Below, piece by piece: positions 44,842-54,042 of a stretch of DNA of 64,000 bases. The notes below the pieces were generated by a model. It saw only the letters and a list, made by a program, of their open reading frames with translations. It was not told the origin of the DNA and made no database searches. The DNA is taken from the NCBI RefSeq assembly GCF_023035815.1, contig NZ_CP073159.1, forward strand, positions 434,001-498,000. The letters are read 5' to 3'. Within the stretch, counting starts at the first letter, position 1; each line of letters opens with the position of its first letter. The stretch comes from Borrelia parkeri (lineage in GTDB: Bacteria > Spirochaetota > Spirochaetia > Borreliales > Borreliaceae). The translations under genes were made by a program, and so were the position numbers.

Positions 44842-46650
44842 TTAAGATTCTATGGAATGAGTATTTTTCAAATTTTGATCTTCTGAGAATTTTTTTATTT
44901 TTTTAGCCATTTTGATGTTGATTTTCATTTTTTGAGCTATTTCATCTTCGTTTAAGAGAAATATATCTTTGTATGTTCCAAGCATTTTTAAAATATTTTT
45001 GGCTTTTTGTTCTCCAATTCCTTCTATTTTACTGTAATTCAATTTTATATTTCTGCGTAATTTTCTATTAAAGTTATTTGCTTTTCTGTGAGCTTCATCT
45101 CGAACATTTTGTAATATTTTAAGAGCGGGATTTCCTTTTGGGAGTTTAATGCCTTGTGTTTTGTTTGGTAAAAATATTGTTTCTTCTTGTTTTGCTAGAG
45201 CACAAATAGTGACTTTGTCTTCAATTTTTAATCCTTTTAAAATGGAGTAAGCAGCATTTAATTGACCTTTTCCTCCATCGATTAATATTAAATTGGGTAA
45301 TTCTAATTGTTCGTTAATTAGTTTTGTGTATCTCCTTGATATAATTTCTTTTATTGCTTTAAAGTCATCAATTTCACCATCATTTAGTGAATTGATTTTA
45401 TAAACTCTGTATCCATCTTTAAAGGATTTGCCCATTTTAAAGGTGACAAGTGATGCTACTGTTTTATATCCATTAAGATGAGCAATATCAAATCCTTCAA
45501 TTGTTTTTGGTAGTTTTGTCATTTCAAGAATGATCTTTAAATTTTCTAGTGCTCTATTTTTTTCATTATTATATGATCTTAATGCGATTTCTGCGTTGGA
45601 AATTGCCATTTCCATTATCTTTATAGTGTCTTTGGTGTCTTCATAAACTATTTCAGTATTTGTACTTTTAAGTTCATTTATTAGTTTTGTAATATCTTCA
45701 GTTTCAATCTTTTTAAAGATACATATTTTATCAGGTACTATCATATTTAAAGATGTATAGTACTGTGTTATAAATTCTGCTATTAGCTCATCCTCTTCAT
45801 ATATACTTTCATCAAAATTTATGTCTTTTTCTACTAGTTTGCCGTCTTTGTATTTAAATATTACTATTACATTTAAATTGTCGGTTTTATGAATGTATAT
45901 ATAGTCTGTGCTAAGTTTATTTATTTTTGTAATTATCTGTGTTTGACTTATCTCAATTAATGATCTTTTAGTTTCTTTTAACTTTATTGCTGATTCAAAA
46001 TCTTCCCTTTTAATTACCTCTTTCATTTTTATTTCAATTTCATCTAACAGTTTAGATATGTTTCCATTTAAGATATGTCTTATTTTGTTTACTTCTTCTT
46101 TGTATTCTTCTTCAAGATCATTTCTGTAACATACTCCAAGACATTGACCCATGTGAAAATAAAGACATGGGTTTTTTGATTTTTTTTTGCATTTTCTAGT
46201 TTTAAATGTTTTGTTGATAAGGTTTAGTACTAAGTCTAAGTGTTTTGCATTAACGTATGGACCGAAGTATTCACTTCCGTCATTTATTATTTTCCTAGTT
46301 TTAAAGACTTTTGGGTATTTTTCACAAGTTATTCTGATCATAGGATACCCTTTATCGTCTTTTAATTTGATATTATAGTCTGGTTTGTGCTCCTTGATTA
46401 AGTTGCACTCTAAGAGTAGAGCTTCATATTCACTGTTTGTGGTAATTACTTCTATATTTACTACGTTTCTCATTAGTATTTTTGTTTTAAGACTGATTTT
46501 TTCTAGAAAGTAGTTTTTTAATCTTGCTCTTAAATTTTTTGCTTTTCCAATGTATAGTATCTTGTTGTCTTGTGAGTACATTTTATAACAGCCACTTGTT
46601 GTTGGAAATTCTTGTACTTTTTTGTGTAGACAATTTAAATGGTCTCTCAT
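44842..46650 (-). CDS. uvrC: Excinuclease ABC subunit C
   Basis: 602 aa. The N-terminal GIY-YIG nuclease (residues 15-90) shows [30 protein letters not shown], where GIY is CYK. A Cys-rich stretch (about 153-172) follows, then a UVR motif (about 205-240). The RNase H-like half has [18 protein letters not shown] and [14 protein letters not shown], and two C-terminal helix-hairpin-helix motifs ([11 protein letters not shown]) complete it. It makes both cuts in nucleotide-excision repair. It equals BB0457. Confidence 0.95.
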   Translation of the reverse strand: MRDHLNCLHKKVQEFPTTSGCYKMYSQDNKILYIGKAKNLRARLKNYFLEKISLKTKILMRNVVNIEVITTNSEYEALLLECNLIKEHKPDYNIKLKDDKGYPMIRITCEKYPKVFKTRKIINDGSEYFGPYVNAKHLDLVLNLINKTFKTRKCKKKSKNPCLYFHMGQCLGVCYRNDLEEEYKEEVNKIRHILNGNISKLLDEIEIKMKEVIKREDFESAIKLKETKRSLIEISQTQIITKINKLSTDYIYIHKTDNLNVIVIFKYKDGKLVEKDINFDESIYEEDELIAEFITQYYTSLNMIVPDKICIFKKIETEDITKLINELKSTNTEIVYEDTKDTIKIMEMAISNAEIALRSYNNEKNRALENLKIILEMTKLPKTIEGFDIAHLNGYKTVASLVTFKMGKSFKDGYRVYKINSLNDGEIDDFKAIKEIISRRYTKLINEQLELPNLILIDGGKGQLNAAYSILKGLKIEDKVTICALAKQEETIFLPNKTQGIKLPKGNPALKILQNVRDEAHRKANNFNRKLRRNIKLNYSKIEGIGEQKAKNILKMLGTYKDIFLLNEDEIAQKMKINIKMAKKIKKFSEDQNLKNTHSIES

Positions 46651-46766
46651 GTTGTATCTATTATTGTTTCTAAGTAATCATTTTTATTTTTGTGATATAA
46701 TATTATATCATATTTGGGTTATTGTATATTTTTGATTTTTTACGTTGAAAAAGATAAAGGTCTATA

Positions 46767-48284
46767 ATGAGATTAATTTTTATATTTGTGCTATTTTGTT
46801 TGTGTCTTTCTAGTGTTTTTTCTCAGGAACTTAAGTTGATTCTTGATGCTAAAGATGGATTTAAATTTATTCAGGAAGCTCATAACATTAGCTTTACGAG
46901 AGGTGATAGAGGTATCCTTGGAATTTATTTGGATAGGCATAAGGGAGTTTTAGATTTTAATAATGTTGATTTTAGATTAGAAATAGAAAAAGACAGTATT
47001 GTTAAGGATGCTGCTTTAAACTATTCTGTTGACTCAAATAATGCAAAAATTTCAAATTCTTTTCATAATATTGCAGGCAATTCTTTAATTTTTTATTCAA
47101 GTCGAAATACCATTAAGCTTAAACCATTAACAAAAAAGGCTTTTTTCTGTTCAGGTAATGTAATTTCTGATTTTACTATCCAGTTTTGGGCATACCGTTC
47201 TACTTCTGTTACTGGAGAAGTTATTATAAGTTGGAACGGGTATAAGAATATTAAAGGTGTTTGGCTAGATCAAGCCATTCGGTTAGAGAGTGAAGGCGGA
47301 ACTTTTGTTTGGAATTTTAATAATGTGTTTTTAAATGATAATGGAGAACCTATTAAGATTAAGCTTAAGAGTGATGATGATTTTATTCCAAAAGAGTGGC
47401 ATTTACATACTGTAAGGTATAGGCAAAAAGATGGGTTACTGGAATATTTAATAGATTCTAAACCTCAGGCCATAGAGTATGTTACTGCTGATAAGAGAGA
47501 AGGTTTTGGTTATTTGTTAAATATTGGTAATTTTATTGATTTTACATTGGGACAGTATTTTACAGGGGCTATTGAGAATTTTGAAATTCATAAAAGTTTT
47601 GAAGAAGTACATAATGCTTTCTTTTCAAGAGATAAAGGATATATTATTACAGAACCAATCAAGCTATCTAAAGATTATTCTCAAATTTTATCTGTAGAAT
47701 TTGATACTGTGAAGCCAAAAGATACAGATATTTTTTATTATTATAGATTGGATAATAAGATGTTTTATGGAACAGATAAGAATGGAAAAATAAAAAAGAA
47801 TTTAACAGGAGATTGGATTCATTTTGATCCTAAAAATGGATTTCCTAAATTTGATGTATCAAAATATATTCAAATTAAGGTCGAACTTTATCCAAGCGGT
47901 GATCCTGTAGACAGTCCATCTCTTTATAGCATGATTCTTACTTATATACCTGAGGCCCCACCTTTTCCTCCTCTAATAACAAAAGCTGTCCCAGGAGCCG
48001 GTGAGATATTGATTGAATGGTTCCCCGTTATTAGTAGTAATGTTGGTGGCTATTATATTTATATTGGCGTTAGTCCTGGTAATTATCATGATAAAGCTGT
48101 AAATATTTTGACATCTCCTATTGATGTTGGTAATCAGACTTCTTTTAGAATTACAGGTCTTGAGAATGGAAGGCTTTATTATATTAGTGTTGCTTCTTAT
48201 AATTTAGACAAGAGTGTCAATGAGGCGTCTTTTTCGAAGGAAATTTCCGTGAGACCTATGGAGTTTTTTAAGCAGTATGAATAG
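46767..48284 (+). CDS. Secreted LamG-like and fibronectin type III protein
   Basis: 505 aa. It has a signal peptide (residues 1-20, LIFIFVLFCLCLSSVFSQ). A concanavalin-like (LamG-type) beta-sandwich lies at about 100-280 with FTIQFWAYRST, EVIISWNGYKNIKGVWLDQ, EWHLHTVRYRQKDGLLEYLIDSK and IENFEIHKSF. The C-terminal Fn3 domain (about 400-500) has IEWFPVISSNVGGYYIYIGVSPGNY and ITGLENGRLYYISVASYN. No lipobox is seen, so it is likely periplasmic or surface-exposed. It equals BB0458 by order. A role in carbohydrate or protein binding is inferred only from the folds. It is translated with the TPR gene (eight-nucleotide overlap). Confidence 0.78.
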   Translation: MRLIFIFVLFCLCLSSVFSQELKLILDAKDGFKFIQEAHNISFTRGDRGILGIYLDRHKGVLDFNNVDFRLEIEKDSIVKDAALNYSVDSNNAKISNSFHNIAGNSLIFYSSRNTIKLKPLTKKAFFCSGNVISDFTIQFWAYRSTSVTGEVIISWNGYKNIKGVWLDQAIRLESEGGTFVWNFNNVFLNDNGEPIKIKLKSDDDFIPKEWHLHTVRYRQKDGLLEYLIDSKPQAIEYVTADKREGFGYLLNIGNFIDFTLGQYFTGAIENFEIHKSFEEVHNAFFSRDKGYIITEPIKLSKDYSQILSVEFDTVKPKDTDIFYYYRLDNKMFYGTDKNGKIKKNLTGDWIHFDPKNGFPKFDVSKYIQIKVELYPSGDPVDSPSLYSMILTYIPEAPPFPPLITKAVPGAGEILIEWFPVISSNVGGYYIYIGVSPGNYHDKAVNILTSPIDVGNQTSFRITGLENGRLYYISVASYNLDKSVNEASFSKEISVRPMEFFKQYE

Positions 48285-49584
48285 TATTGATTTTGAAAAA
48301 GCCTTAGAGCTTTATAAGAATGGCGATCTTAAGAACGCGCTTTTAAATCTGGATGTTTTTGATGATAGTTTTGATTCTCTAGCTCTTAAATCTCTTATTT
48401 ATTTTAGACTTAAGGATTATAAGGCACTCCTATATGTATTAGATACTTATCCTGTTTTAAGTGAGTATCGTTTTTTAATTAAACTTTTACATTATGGTAA
48501 GTTTGAAGATCAGAAAGGTGAATTGAGTTATTTCCAAAATTATAATCTTGGTGTTTTTTATTTTGGATTAAAAGATTATGAAAAGTCTTTGAATTATTTT
48601 TTAAAATCTAGCCAGCAACATCCTAGCTTGATTCAGGCTATTAATAATGCTGCTATTTTGCTTGAGATACTGGGCAGAAAAGATGAAGCTACCCAAATGC
48701 TTATTAAAGCTGTTGATGTGGATAAGAATAATGCTCTTGTTAAATTGAATGCTTGGTTTTTAAAAAATAATTGTATATTTAATAGTGCTAAACCATTTGA
48801 GATAGATGAGAGTTTTAAAGAGGCTAATCTTTCTCTTGTTGTTAATTATTTGATGTATTACCTTTATTCTATTGGAGAGATCAGTAGTGCGATTAAACTT
48901 TCTGAGAAGTTTTTAACAGATTCAAATTATTCTAAATATATTTGGCATAATAGAGCAACTATTTTGCATAAAATAGGTAATATGACGCAAGCCACTAAAT
49001 CTTATGTAAAAGCTATTTTAAGTTTTCCTAATATCTATACAATATATAATATGCATATTGCTACAATAGAGCTTTTGAATTTTTCTCCTAAAAGATCTAT
49101 TGATAGAATGTTGTTAGATTATCCTAATATGGATTCAGTTTGTTTTTATGCGTTTTTGTTTTTTTTAAGAAATCGTGAACTTGAAGATGCTTATTTTTAT
49201 ATAAAAAAGCTTTGTGAAATTAAGCCAGATACTTATTCTAAATTTTTAAATCTACTTGAATCTAGAGAAGATATTTTGATTGAAGAACTCCTGGATGAAT
49301 TTGCAATGGTTTTGAAGGGCAGGTGGACGTTGGAATATTTGTTCTTTATTGACAATTCTTTGAATTTAAAAGATCCTGTTTTTGTTTTTGATTATGATAC
49401 TAGACTTTGTCCATATATTTGGAAAATTAAAGATGAGCATATTGAACTTAGAGCTAATAACAATGAGGTAGAAATTACTAAGAATATTTTTTCAGATGAA
49501 CTTATGCAATTTAAATTGGATGTTGCAATTAAAGATATTAGGGATTTAATAGAAGCTTATAGGGATTTTAAGATCAATTATTAA
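48277..49584 (+). CDS. TPR-repeat protein
   Basis: 435 aa, all helical. TPR-like units can be seen at about 86-120 (YNLGVFYFGLKDYEKSLNYFLKSSQQHPS), 120-153 (INNAAILLEILGRKDEATQMLIKAVDVDKNN) and 225-258 (NRATILHKIGNMTQATKSYVKAILSFPN), with further degenerate ones. There is no signal peptide. The start lies within the LamG/Fn3 gene end, so the two products probably act together. It equals BB0459 by order. The function is unknown. Confidence 0.8.
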   Translation: MNSIDFEKALELYKNGDLKNALLNLDVFDDSFDSLALKSLIYFRLKDYKALLYVLDTYPVLSEYRFLIKLLHYGKFEDQKGELSYFQNYNLGVFYFGLKDYEKSLNYFLKSSQQHPSLIQAINNAAILLEILGRKDEATQMLIKAVDVDKNNALVKLNAWFLKNNCIFNSAKPFEIDESFKEANLSLVVNYLMYYLYSIGEISSAIKLSEKFLTDSNYSKYIWHNRATILHKIGNMTQATKSYVKAILSFPNIYTIYNMHIATIELLNFSPKRSIDRMLLDYPNMDSVCFYAFLFFLRNRELEDAYFYIKKLCEIKPDTYSKFLNLLESREDILIEELLDEFAMVLKGRWTLEYLFFIDNSLNLKDPVFVFDYDTRLCPYIWKIKDEHIELRANNNEVEITKNIFSDELMQFKLDVAIKDIRDLIEAYRDFKINY

Positions 49585-49604
49585 GATTGAAAGTTGTTTT
49601 TTTG

Positions 49605-49631
49605 TTGACAATGTAATGACTCTAATATACT
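49605..49631 (+). promoter_or_regulatory. Promoter of tRNA-Ser (GCT)
   Basis: TTGACA (49605-49610) and TATACT (49626-49631), 15 nt apart, about 20 nt upstream of the tRNA. The next tRNA-Ser also has TTGACA (49766-49771). The motif TTTATTAGTATGG occurs before both tRNAs. Confidence 0.55.
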
Positions 49632-49651
49632 ATTTATTAGTATGGCTACAA

Positions 49652-49741
49652 GGAGAGATGCCAGAGTGGCCGAATGGGGCTTCCTGCTAAGAAGTTGTCC
49701 TTTTAAAAAGGGGACCATGGGTTCGAATCCCATTCTCTCCG
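49652..49741 (+). tRNA. tRNA-Ser (GCT)
   Basis: A class II tRNA with a long variable arm (TTGTCC...GGGACC). Acceptor GGAGAGA pairs with TCTCTCC, discriminator G, and the anticodon loop CTGCTAA gives GCT, which reads AGC and AGT. Confidence 0.94.
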
Positions 49742-49807
49742 TAAGAGTTTTTGTTAAGGGTTAACTTGACAAAGATTTCTTTAGTTTATTAGTATGGTAA
49801 TAGCTTG

Positions 49808-49893
49808 GGAGAGGTGGCAGAGTGGTTTAATGCTACGGTCTTGAAAACCGTCGTAGGTTTAGCCTACCGTGAGTTCGAATCTCACCCTCTCCG
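49808..49893 (+). tRNA. tRNA-Ser (TGA)
   Basis: A class II tRNA. Acceptor GGAGAGG pairs with CCTCTCC, discriminator G, and the variable arm is CGTAGG...CCTACCG. The anticodon loop CTTGAAA gives TGA, which reads TCA and other TCN codons. Confidence 0.94.
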
Positions 49894-49924
49894 TTGCTTA
49901 TTTTATTATGAGCAAATTTGACAA

Positions 49925-50611
49925 TCAGTTTTCGGTATTATTATCGATTGGAAATATAAATTCAATTTTTCCATCTACTCGTGGTCGTATTGTGAGTACG
50001 TCATAAAAGATTACTACGTTATTGTTTTTAAAGTAATATTTATATTGTTTGAAAGCTTTTTCAAATTCTTCTTCAAATTTAGATTTATTATCGGAATGAA
50101 TACTAAATTTTTTAAAATCTGTCTCTACCTGTGTTCTTAGTACTTGCATCAAAGAGTCTAATTGATCTTTTGAAATTATATCTGAGAGTTTTATTTTTTC
50201 TTTTCCTCTTAGATTAATTGGATGATATGTTGTAATTCCATTTGCATCATACTTGTCTATTGTGTATTGACTGTATAGAATTGATGTGATTTTAAGGTCT
50301 GGGTTTTTAAATATTTCAAAGTCAGAATAATAAAAAGATTCATAGTTATGGTTTTTTGATTTTTTTGTTTTAAGAGATTCGGTTTTATGAGTTTTCCATT
50401 CTTTTATAAACTTTTCAAAGCTAAGTTCTAGACCTTCTGTAATGGGAATTTGGGCGTCTATGTGAAAAATATTATTATCTTCATCAGTTATGGTTTCTTT
50501 GATAATTTTTTTTTCAATATTAATTTCAGCATTTTCTATTTTTTGTGCATGTTTTGTGCATGATATTATTAGTAAAAATGTTGCTATTATGGTTGGAAGT
50601 TTAATTGTCAT
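49925..50611 (-). CDS. Lipoprotein with DUF3298/RsiV-like domain
   Basis: 228 aa. The lipobox LIISC ends at Cys18 (LLIISC), preceded by a basic and hydrophobic signal (residues 1-17). The region from 80 to 225 matches the DUF4163/DUF3298 layout: an N-terminal mixed domain, SILYSQYTIDKYDANGITTYHPINL, then KLSDIISKD and a C-terminal strand pair with NNVVIFYDVLTIRPRVDGKIEFIFPID. This fold occurs in the anti-sigma factor RsiV, which binds lysozyme; that role is not claimed here. It is minus strand amid plus-strand tRNA genes and equals BB0460 by order. Confidence 0.78.
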   Translation of the reverse strand: MTIKLPTIIATFLLIISCTKHAQKIENAEINIEKKIIKETITDEDNNIFHIDAQIPITEGLELSFEKFIKEWKTHKTESLKTKKSKNHNYESFYYSDFEIFKNPDLKITSILYSQYTIDKYDANGITTYHPINLRGKEKIKLSDIISKDQLDSLMQVLRTQVETDFKKFSIHSDNKSKFEEEFEKAFKQYKYYFKNNNVVIFYDVLTIRPRVDGKIEFIFPIDNNTEN

Positions 50612-50689
50612 TTATTGCTCCTTTTTAGAGATGAATTAATGCTTTAATTTTGAATAATATTTTTGATTATTTGTTATAAATTTGATTTT

Positions 50690-50719
50690 ATTGTAATAAA
50701 TAATAATTTTTATTACAAT
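50690..50719. repeat. Perfect 11-bp inverted repeat between the lipoprotein gene and tRNA-Arg
   Basis: ATTGTAATAAA (50690-50700) and TTTATTACAAT (50709-50719) flank an eight-base loop. It lies 79 nt upstream of the lipoprotein start (minus strand) and 20 nt upstream of tRNA-Arg (plus strand). There is no T-run, so an operator or promoter-associated element is more likely than a terminator. Confidence 0.7.
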
Positions 50720-50738
50720 TGAAATTGAATGTTTGTTT

Positions 50739-50812
50739 GTGCCCATAGCTCAGCTGGATAGAGCATTAGATTGCGGTTCTGAAGGTCAGAGGTTCAAATC
50801 CTCTTGGGCACG
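50739..50812 (+). tRNA. tRNA-Arg (GCG)
   Basis: Acceptor GTGCCCA pairs fully with TGGGCAC, discriminator G. The D-arm has GCTCAGCTGGATAGAGC with A20, an arginine identity base, and the T-arm is AGAGG-TTCAAAT-CCTCT. The anticodon stem TTAGA/TCTGA holds loop TTGCGGT with anticodon GCG (CGC/CGT). Most bacteria use ACG (inosine) here. Confidence 0.85.
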
Positions 50813-50828
50813 GAAAGTTGTTGGTTTT

Positions 50829-50915
50829 GGAGAGATGGCCGAGCGGCTTAAGGCGCACGCTTGGAAAGCGTGTATACATGAAAATGTATCATGGGTTCGA
50901 ATCCCATTTTCTCCG
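50829..50915 (+). tRNA. tRNA-Ser (GGA)
   Basis: A class II tRNA. Acceptor GGAGAGA pairs with TTTCTCC with one G-T pair, the variable arm is TATACATG..ATGTATC type, and the anticodon arm CACGC/GCGTG holds loop TTGGAAA with anticodon GGA. Confidence 0.94.
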
Positions 50916-50916
50916 A

Positions 50917-51013
50917 TTCCTAGGATCCGCACTATTGAGTGTTGCCTAATCCCGTCAGGACTGGAAGGTAGCAGCGGTAAGTAATTACTCAATGAGTGCG
51001 CAAATCTTAGGAT
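50917..51013 (+). ncRNA. ffs: Signal recognition particle RNA (4.5S)
   Basis: About 97 nt with the invariant SRP core GTCAGGACTGGAAGGTAGCAGC-type sequence (GTCAGG... at 50954, GGAAGG loop, AGCAGC). The flanking arms pair: GCACTATTGAGT with ACTCAATGAGTGC, and the ends CCTAGGAT with ATCTTAGG. It lies just upstream of dnaX, where many bacteria keep ffs. The ends are approximate. Confidence 0.88.
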
Positions 51014-51178
51014 AAATTTATTTTAGTTAAATAGGCAAATATGCTTTTATAAAATTAATACTTGATCATAAGTATTGATATATACATTGTCAAATAATAA
51101 TTTTTATTGTTTGAATGCTTTTGATTTTGTGTAATTTAAGGTTTAAGTAAGATTTTTGTTAGTATATGGGGAGATGGG

Positions 51179-52825
51179 ATGATATCTGCTAGAGGTACTG
51201 CCATTAAGAGGCGTCCCAGAGATTTAAATTCTCTTGAGGGGCAAGATTTTGTTGTTGAAACCTTAAAACATTCAATAGAAAATAATAAGATAGCAAATGC
51301 TTATATATTTTCAGGACCACGAGGAGTTGGTAAGACTTCTTCTGCAAGGGCTTTTGCACGATGTTTGAACTGTAAAATAGGGCCAACAATTATACCTTGT
51401 GATATGTGTTTCAGTTGTAAATCTATTGATAATGATAATAAGCTTGATATTATTGAGATTGATGGTGCTTCAAATACTTCTGTTCAAGATGTTAAACAAA
51501 TTAAAGAAGAGATAATGTTTCCCCCTGCCAGCTCTAGATATAGGGTTTATATTATTGATGAAGTGCATATGCTTTCAAATTCTGCTTTCAATGCTCTTTT
51601 AAAAACAATTGAAGAGCCTCCCAGTTATATTGTTTTTATTTTTGCTACTACAGAGGTACACAAGCTTCCAGATACAATAAAGAGTAGGTGTCAACATTTT
51701 AATTTTAGACTTTTGCCTTTGGATAAGGTTTATGAAATGTTAAAGCATGTTTGTCTTGAAGATAACATTAAATATGAAGATGAGGCTTTAAGGTGGATTG
51801 CTTATAAGAGTGGAGGAAGTGTAAGGGATGCTTATACTCTATTTGATCAGATTGTGTCATTAAGTAATTCCAATATACAATTTGAACAGATTAGATCCAA
51901 GATGGGGTTTACTAGTAGTGAGTTTTTAGAAAAATTGTCACTAAGCATTCTTAATGATGATTTAAAAGAATTGCTTTGTATTTTAGATGCTGTTTTTTTA
52001 ACCGGGATTTCATGTGAGCAATTTCTTCTTGATACGATTGAGTTTTTTAGAGAGATATTATTTCTAAAATTAGGTATTAAAAATCTTATGTTTATTGGTA
52101 TTAAACCTGAGAGTTTAAAAGAAAAATTATTAAGTTTTGACTTGAAGCATGTTGAGAGAAGTATTAGTGTACTACTTGAAACTTATAGGGATTTGCAGTT
52201 TTCAGTGAATCCTAAATATGAACTTGAGATTAATTTTATTAAGATACTTAGACTTAAAGATTACGTGCCCAGTCATGTTTTAATTAAGCAAATTCAAGAT
52301 ATTGAAGCTAAGGTGCTTGATGAGGTTGGTTTGAATTTAAATGATACTGATTTCGATACGGATGTAGAACCAAAATTAGGAAATATCTCTTCAGTAGATC
52401 CAGTAGAATTGGGTCTTGATAAAACTGAAACTGCATTAAAGACCGAAGTTAAAGTCTCTACTCATCTTGACCTTAATGGCAATGATATTGATGAAATTTT
52501 TATAGAAACAAAAGATAATTTTGATAAGGTAGATGATAATGATAAAATTAAAGAAAGTTTTGTTTATTTAGTATCTAAGTATGTTCAAACTTTAGTATAT
52601 TCAGGAGAGGTTTTGATTGACAATGATGTGCTTTATTATAAAATTTTTAGTGGATTTGAGTATAATCAGCTACAGGCCTATCAGAATGAGATAAGAGCTG
52701 AATTTTGTAAAGAATTTCCCAGATTAAATGTTGTATTTCAAAAACAGTTTAAGGATGATGATGATGAGTTTGATAGTAAGGTACTAAAAATTAAAAACAT
52801 TTTTGGAGCAAGTGAGGTAAAGTAA
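51179..52825 (+). CDS. dnaX: DNA polymerase III subunits gamma/tau
   Basis: 548 aa. The clamp-loader ATPase has Walker A GPRGVGKTSSARAFA (residues 42-56), the four-Cys zinc module CLNCK...CDMCFSCK (about 61-82), Walker B VYIIDEVHML (about 121-130) and the sensor 1 region FIFATTE. The C-terminal third is acidic and low in similarity, as usual for tau. A GGGGAGATGGG site precedes the ATG. It begins the conserved dnaX-ebfC-recR operon. It equals BB0461. Confidence 0.94.
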   Translation: MISARGTAIKRRPRDLNSLEGQDFVVETLKHSIENNKIANAYIFSGPRGVGKTSSARAFARCLNCKIGPTIIPCDMCFSCKSIDNDNKLDIIEIDGASNTSVQDVKQIKEEIMFPPASSRYRVYIIDEVHMLSNSAFNALLKTIEEPPSYIVFIFATTEVHKLPDTIKSRCQHFNFRLLPLDKVYEMLKHVCLEDNIKYEDEALRWIAYKSGGSVRDAYTLFDQIVSLSNSNIQFEQIRSKMGFTSSEFLEKLSLSILNDDLKELLCILDAVFLTGISCEQFLLDTIEFFREILFLKLGIKNLMFIGIKPESLKEKLLSFDLKHVERSISVLLETYRDLQFSVNPKYELEINFIKILRLKDYVPSHVLIKQIQDIEAKVLDEVGLNLNDTDFDTDVEPKLGNISSVDPVELGLDKTETALKTEVKVSTHLDLNGNDIDEIFIETKDNFDKVDDNDKIKESFVYLVSKYVQTLVYSGEVLIDNDVLYYKIFSGFEYNQLQAYQNEIRAEFCKEFPRLNVVFQKQFKDDDDEFDSKVLKIKNIFGASEVK

Positions 52826-52831
52826 TAGGAT

Positions 52832-53131
52832 ATGGCAGTAAATCCATTAGATTTTTTAAAGAATATGTCAGGGTTTAAAGATAATATTGATAATTTTAAA
52901 AAAGAAATATCTCAAATTGTTGTCTGTGGAAGAGCAGGAAGCGATGTTGTCGTTATTGAGATGAATGGAGAATTTGTTGTTAAGAAAGTTGCAATTAAGG
53001 AAGAATTTTTTAGTGATTTAGATAATGAGGCCCTTGAGCACATGATAAAATCGGCTTTTAATGATGCTATTTCTAAGGTTAAGGAAGAGATAAAGTCAAA
53101 AACAATGGGTTCTATTCCATTTGGGATTTAA
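52832..53131 (+). CDS. ebfC: Nucleoid-associated protein EbfC (YbaB family)
   Basis: 99 aa. The YbaB fold is seen in FKDNIDNFKKEISQIVVCGRAGSDVVVIEMNGEFVVKKVAIKEEFF, followed by LDNEALEHMIKSAFNDAISKVKEEI. In B. burgdorferi EbfC (BB0462) is a dimer that binds GTnAC sites, including the erp operator, and coats the nucleoid. It lies between dnaX and recR, six and three nucleotides away. Confidence 0.92.
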   Translation: MAVNPLDFLKNMSGFKDNIDNFKKEISQIVVCGRAGSDVVVIEMNGEFVVKKVAIKEEFFSDLDNEALEHMIKSAFNDAISKVKEEIKSKTMGSIPFGI

Positions 53132-53134
53132 GAT

Positions 53135-53719
53135 TTGATTATACAAGATTTAGTTGTTTTACTTTCTAAGTTACCAGGTATAGGTAGAAAGACAGCAGTA
53201 CGAATGGTTTATGATATTTTGTACAATGGTGAGGAGTATTCAAGAGCTTTGGGACAAATTTTAATAAGGTTTCATTCTAGTATAAGAAAATGTAAAAATT
53301 GTTATAATTTTGCTGAGGGAGAATTTTGTAATATTTGTATGGATTTAAGTAGATGTAAAGATATGATTTGTGTTGTGGAGATGCCGCAAGACTTAGAGGT
53401 TATTGAGTCTACTAGAGAATATGATGGATTGTATTTTGTGCTTCATGGTCATCTTGATCCTTTAAGAGATATTGGTCCAAATAGGCTAAATCTTGATAAA
53501 TTAGAAAATTATGTTAGGGACCTTGGGGCTCAGGAAGTGATTATTGCTACAGAATTCAGTATCGAAGGGGATGTAACGGCAAATTATATTAGTGGCATTT
53601 TAAAGAATTTAGGTATTAATGTTACAAGAATAGCATCTGGTCTTCCTGCTGGAGGTAGTATTAGTAATGCAGATAAAATTACTACTCTGAGGGCTTTGCG
53701 TTTAAGACTTAAGATGTAA
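53135..53719 (+). CDS. recR: Recombination protein RecR
   Basis: 194 aa, normal length, with a TTG start three nucleotides after the ebfC stop. The N-terminal HhH has LSKLPGIGRKTAVRM, the four-Cys zinc finger is CKNCYNFAEGEFCNIC (about residues 53-68), the TOPRIM domain has ICVVEMPQDLEVIESTREYDGLYFVLHG (about 78-105), and the C-terminus carries RIASGLPAGG with a Walker-B-like region. It acts with RecF (27320, this window) in gap repair; RecO is not seen here. Confidence 0.94.
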   Translation: MIIQDLVVLLSKLPGIGRKTAVRMVYDILYNGEEYSRALGQILIRFHSSIRKCKNCYNFAEGEFCNICMDLSRCKDMICVVEMPQDLEVIESTREYDGLYFVLHGHLDPLRDIGPNRLNLDKLENYVRDLGAQEVIIATEFSIEGDVTANYISGILKNLGINVTRIASGLPAGGSISNADKITTLRALRLRLKM

Positions 53720-54042
53720 GCTTAGGTATTTATTTTTATAACTTTTAAAAAGTGTTTCAATTGATTTTTTTTCTATTATTGAAGTATTAGTTTTAATTTT
53801 CTAATTTGTAGTTTCAGATATTAAATTTATTTATAGGTATATCTTTTTTTAAGCTTAATAACACAGTAAGATACTTTGACATGTTTTTATATTGATGTAT
53901 TAATTTTTAAAAATTAAACTTTTTAAAAATAGATTATTTTTTTCGATATTTTTTATTTATTTTTTGAAATTTATGTTTATAAACTTAATAAGTTATGTCT
54001 TATAATTAACTTGAATTGTAATGAAAACATTGGGAGGTTTTT
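53720..54042. other. recR-ndk intergenic region
   Basis: 323 very AT-rich bases without a credible gene. A possible promoter is TTGACA at 53876-53881 with TATTAA at 53898-53903 (16-nt spacer), which would leave a 135-nt leader to ndk. I see no repeats or hairpins of note. Confidence 0.45.
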
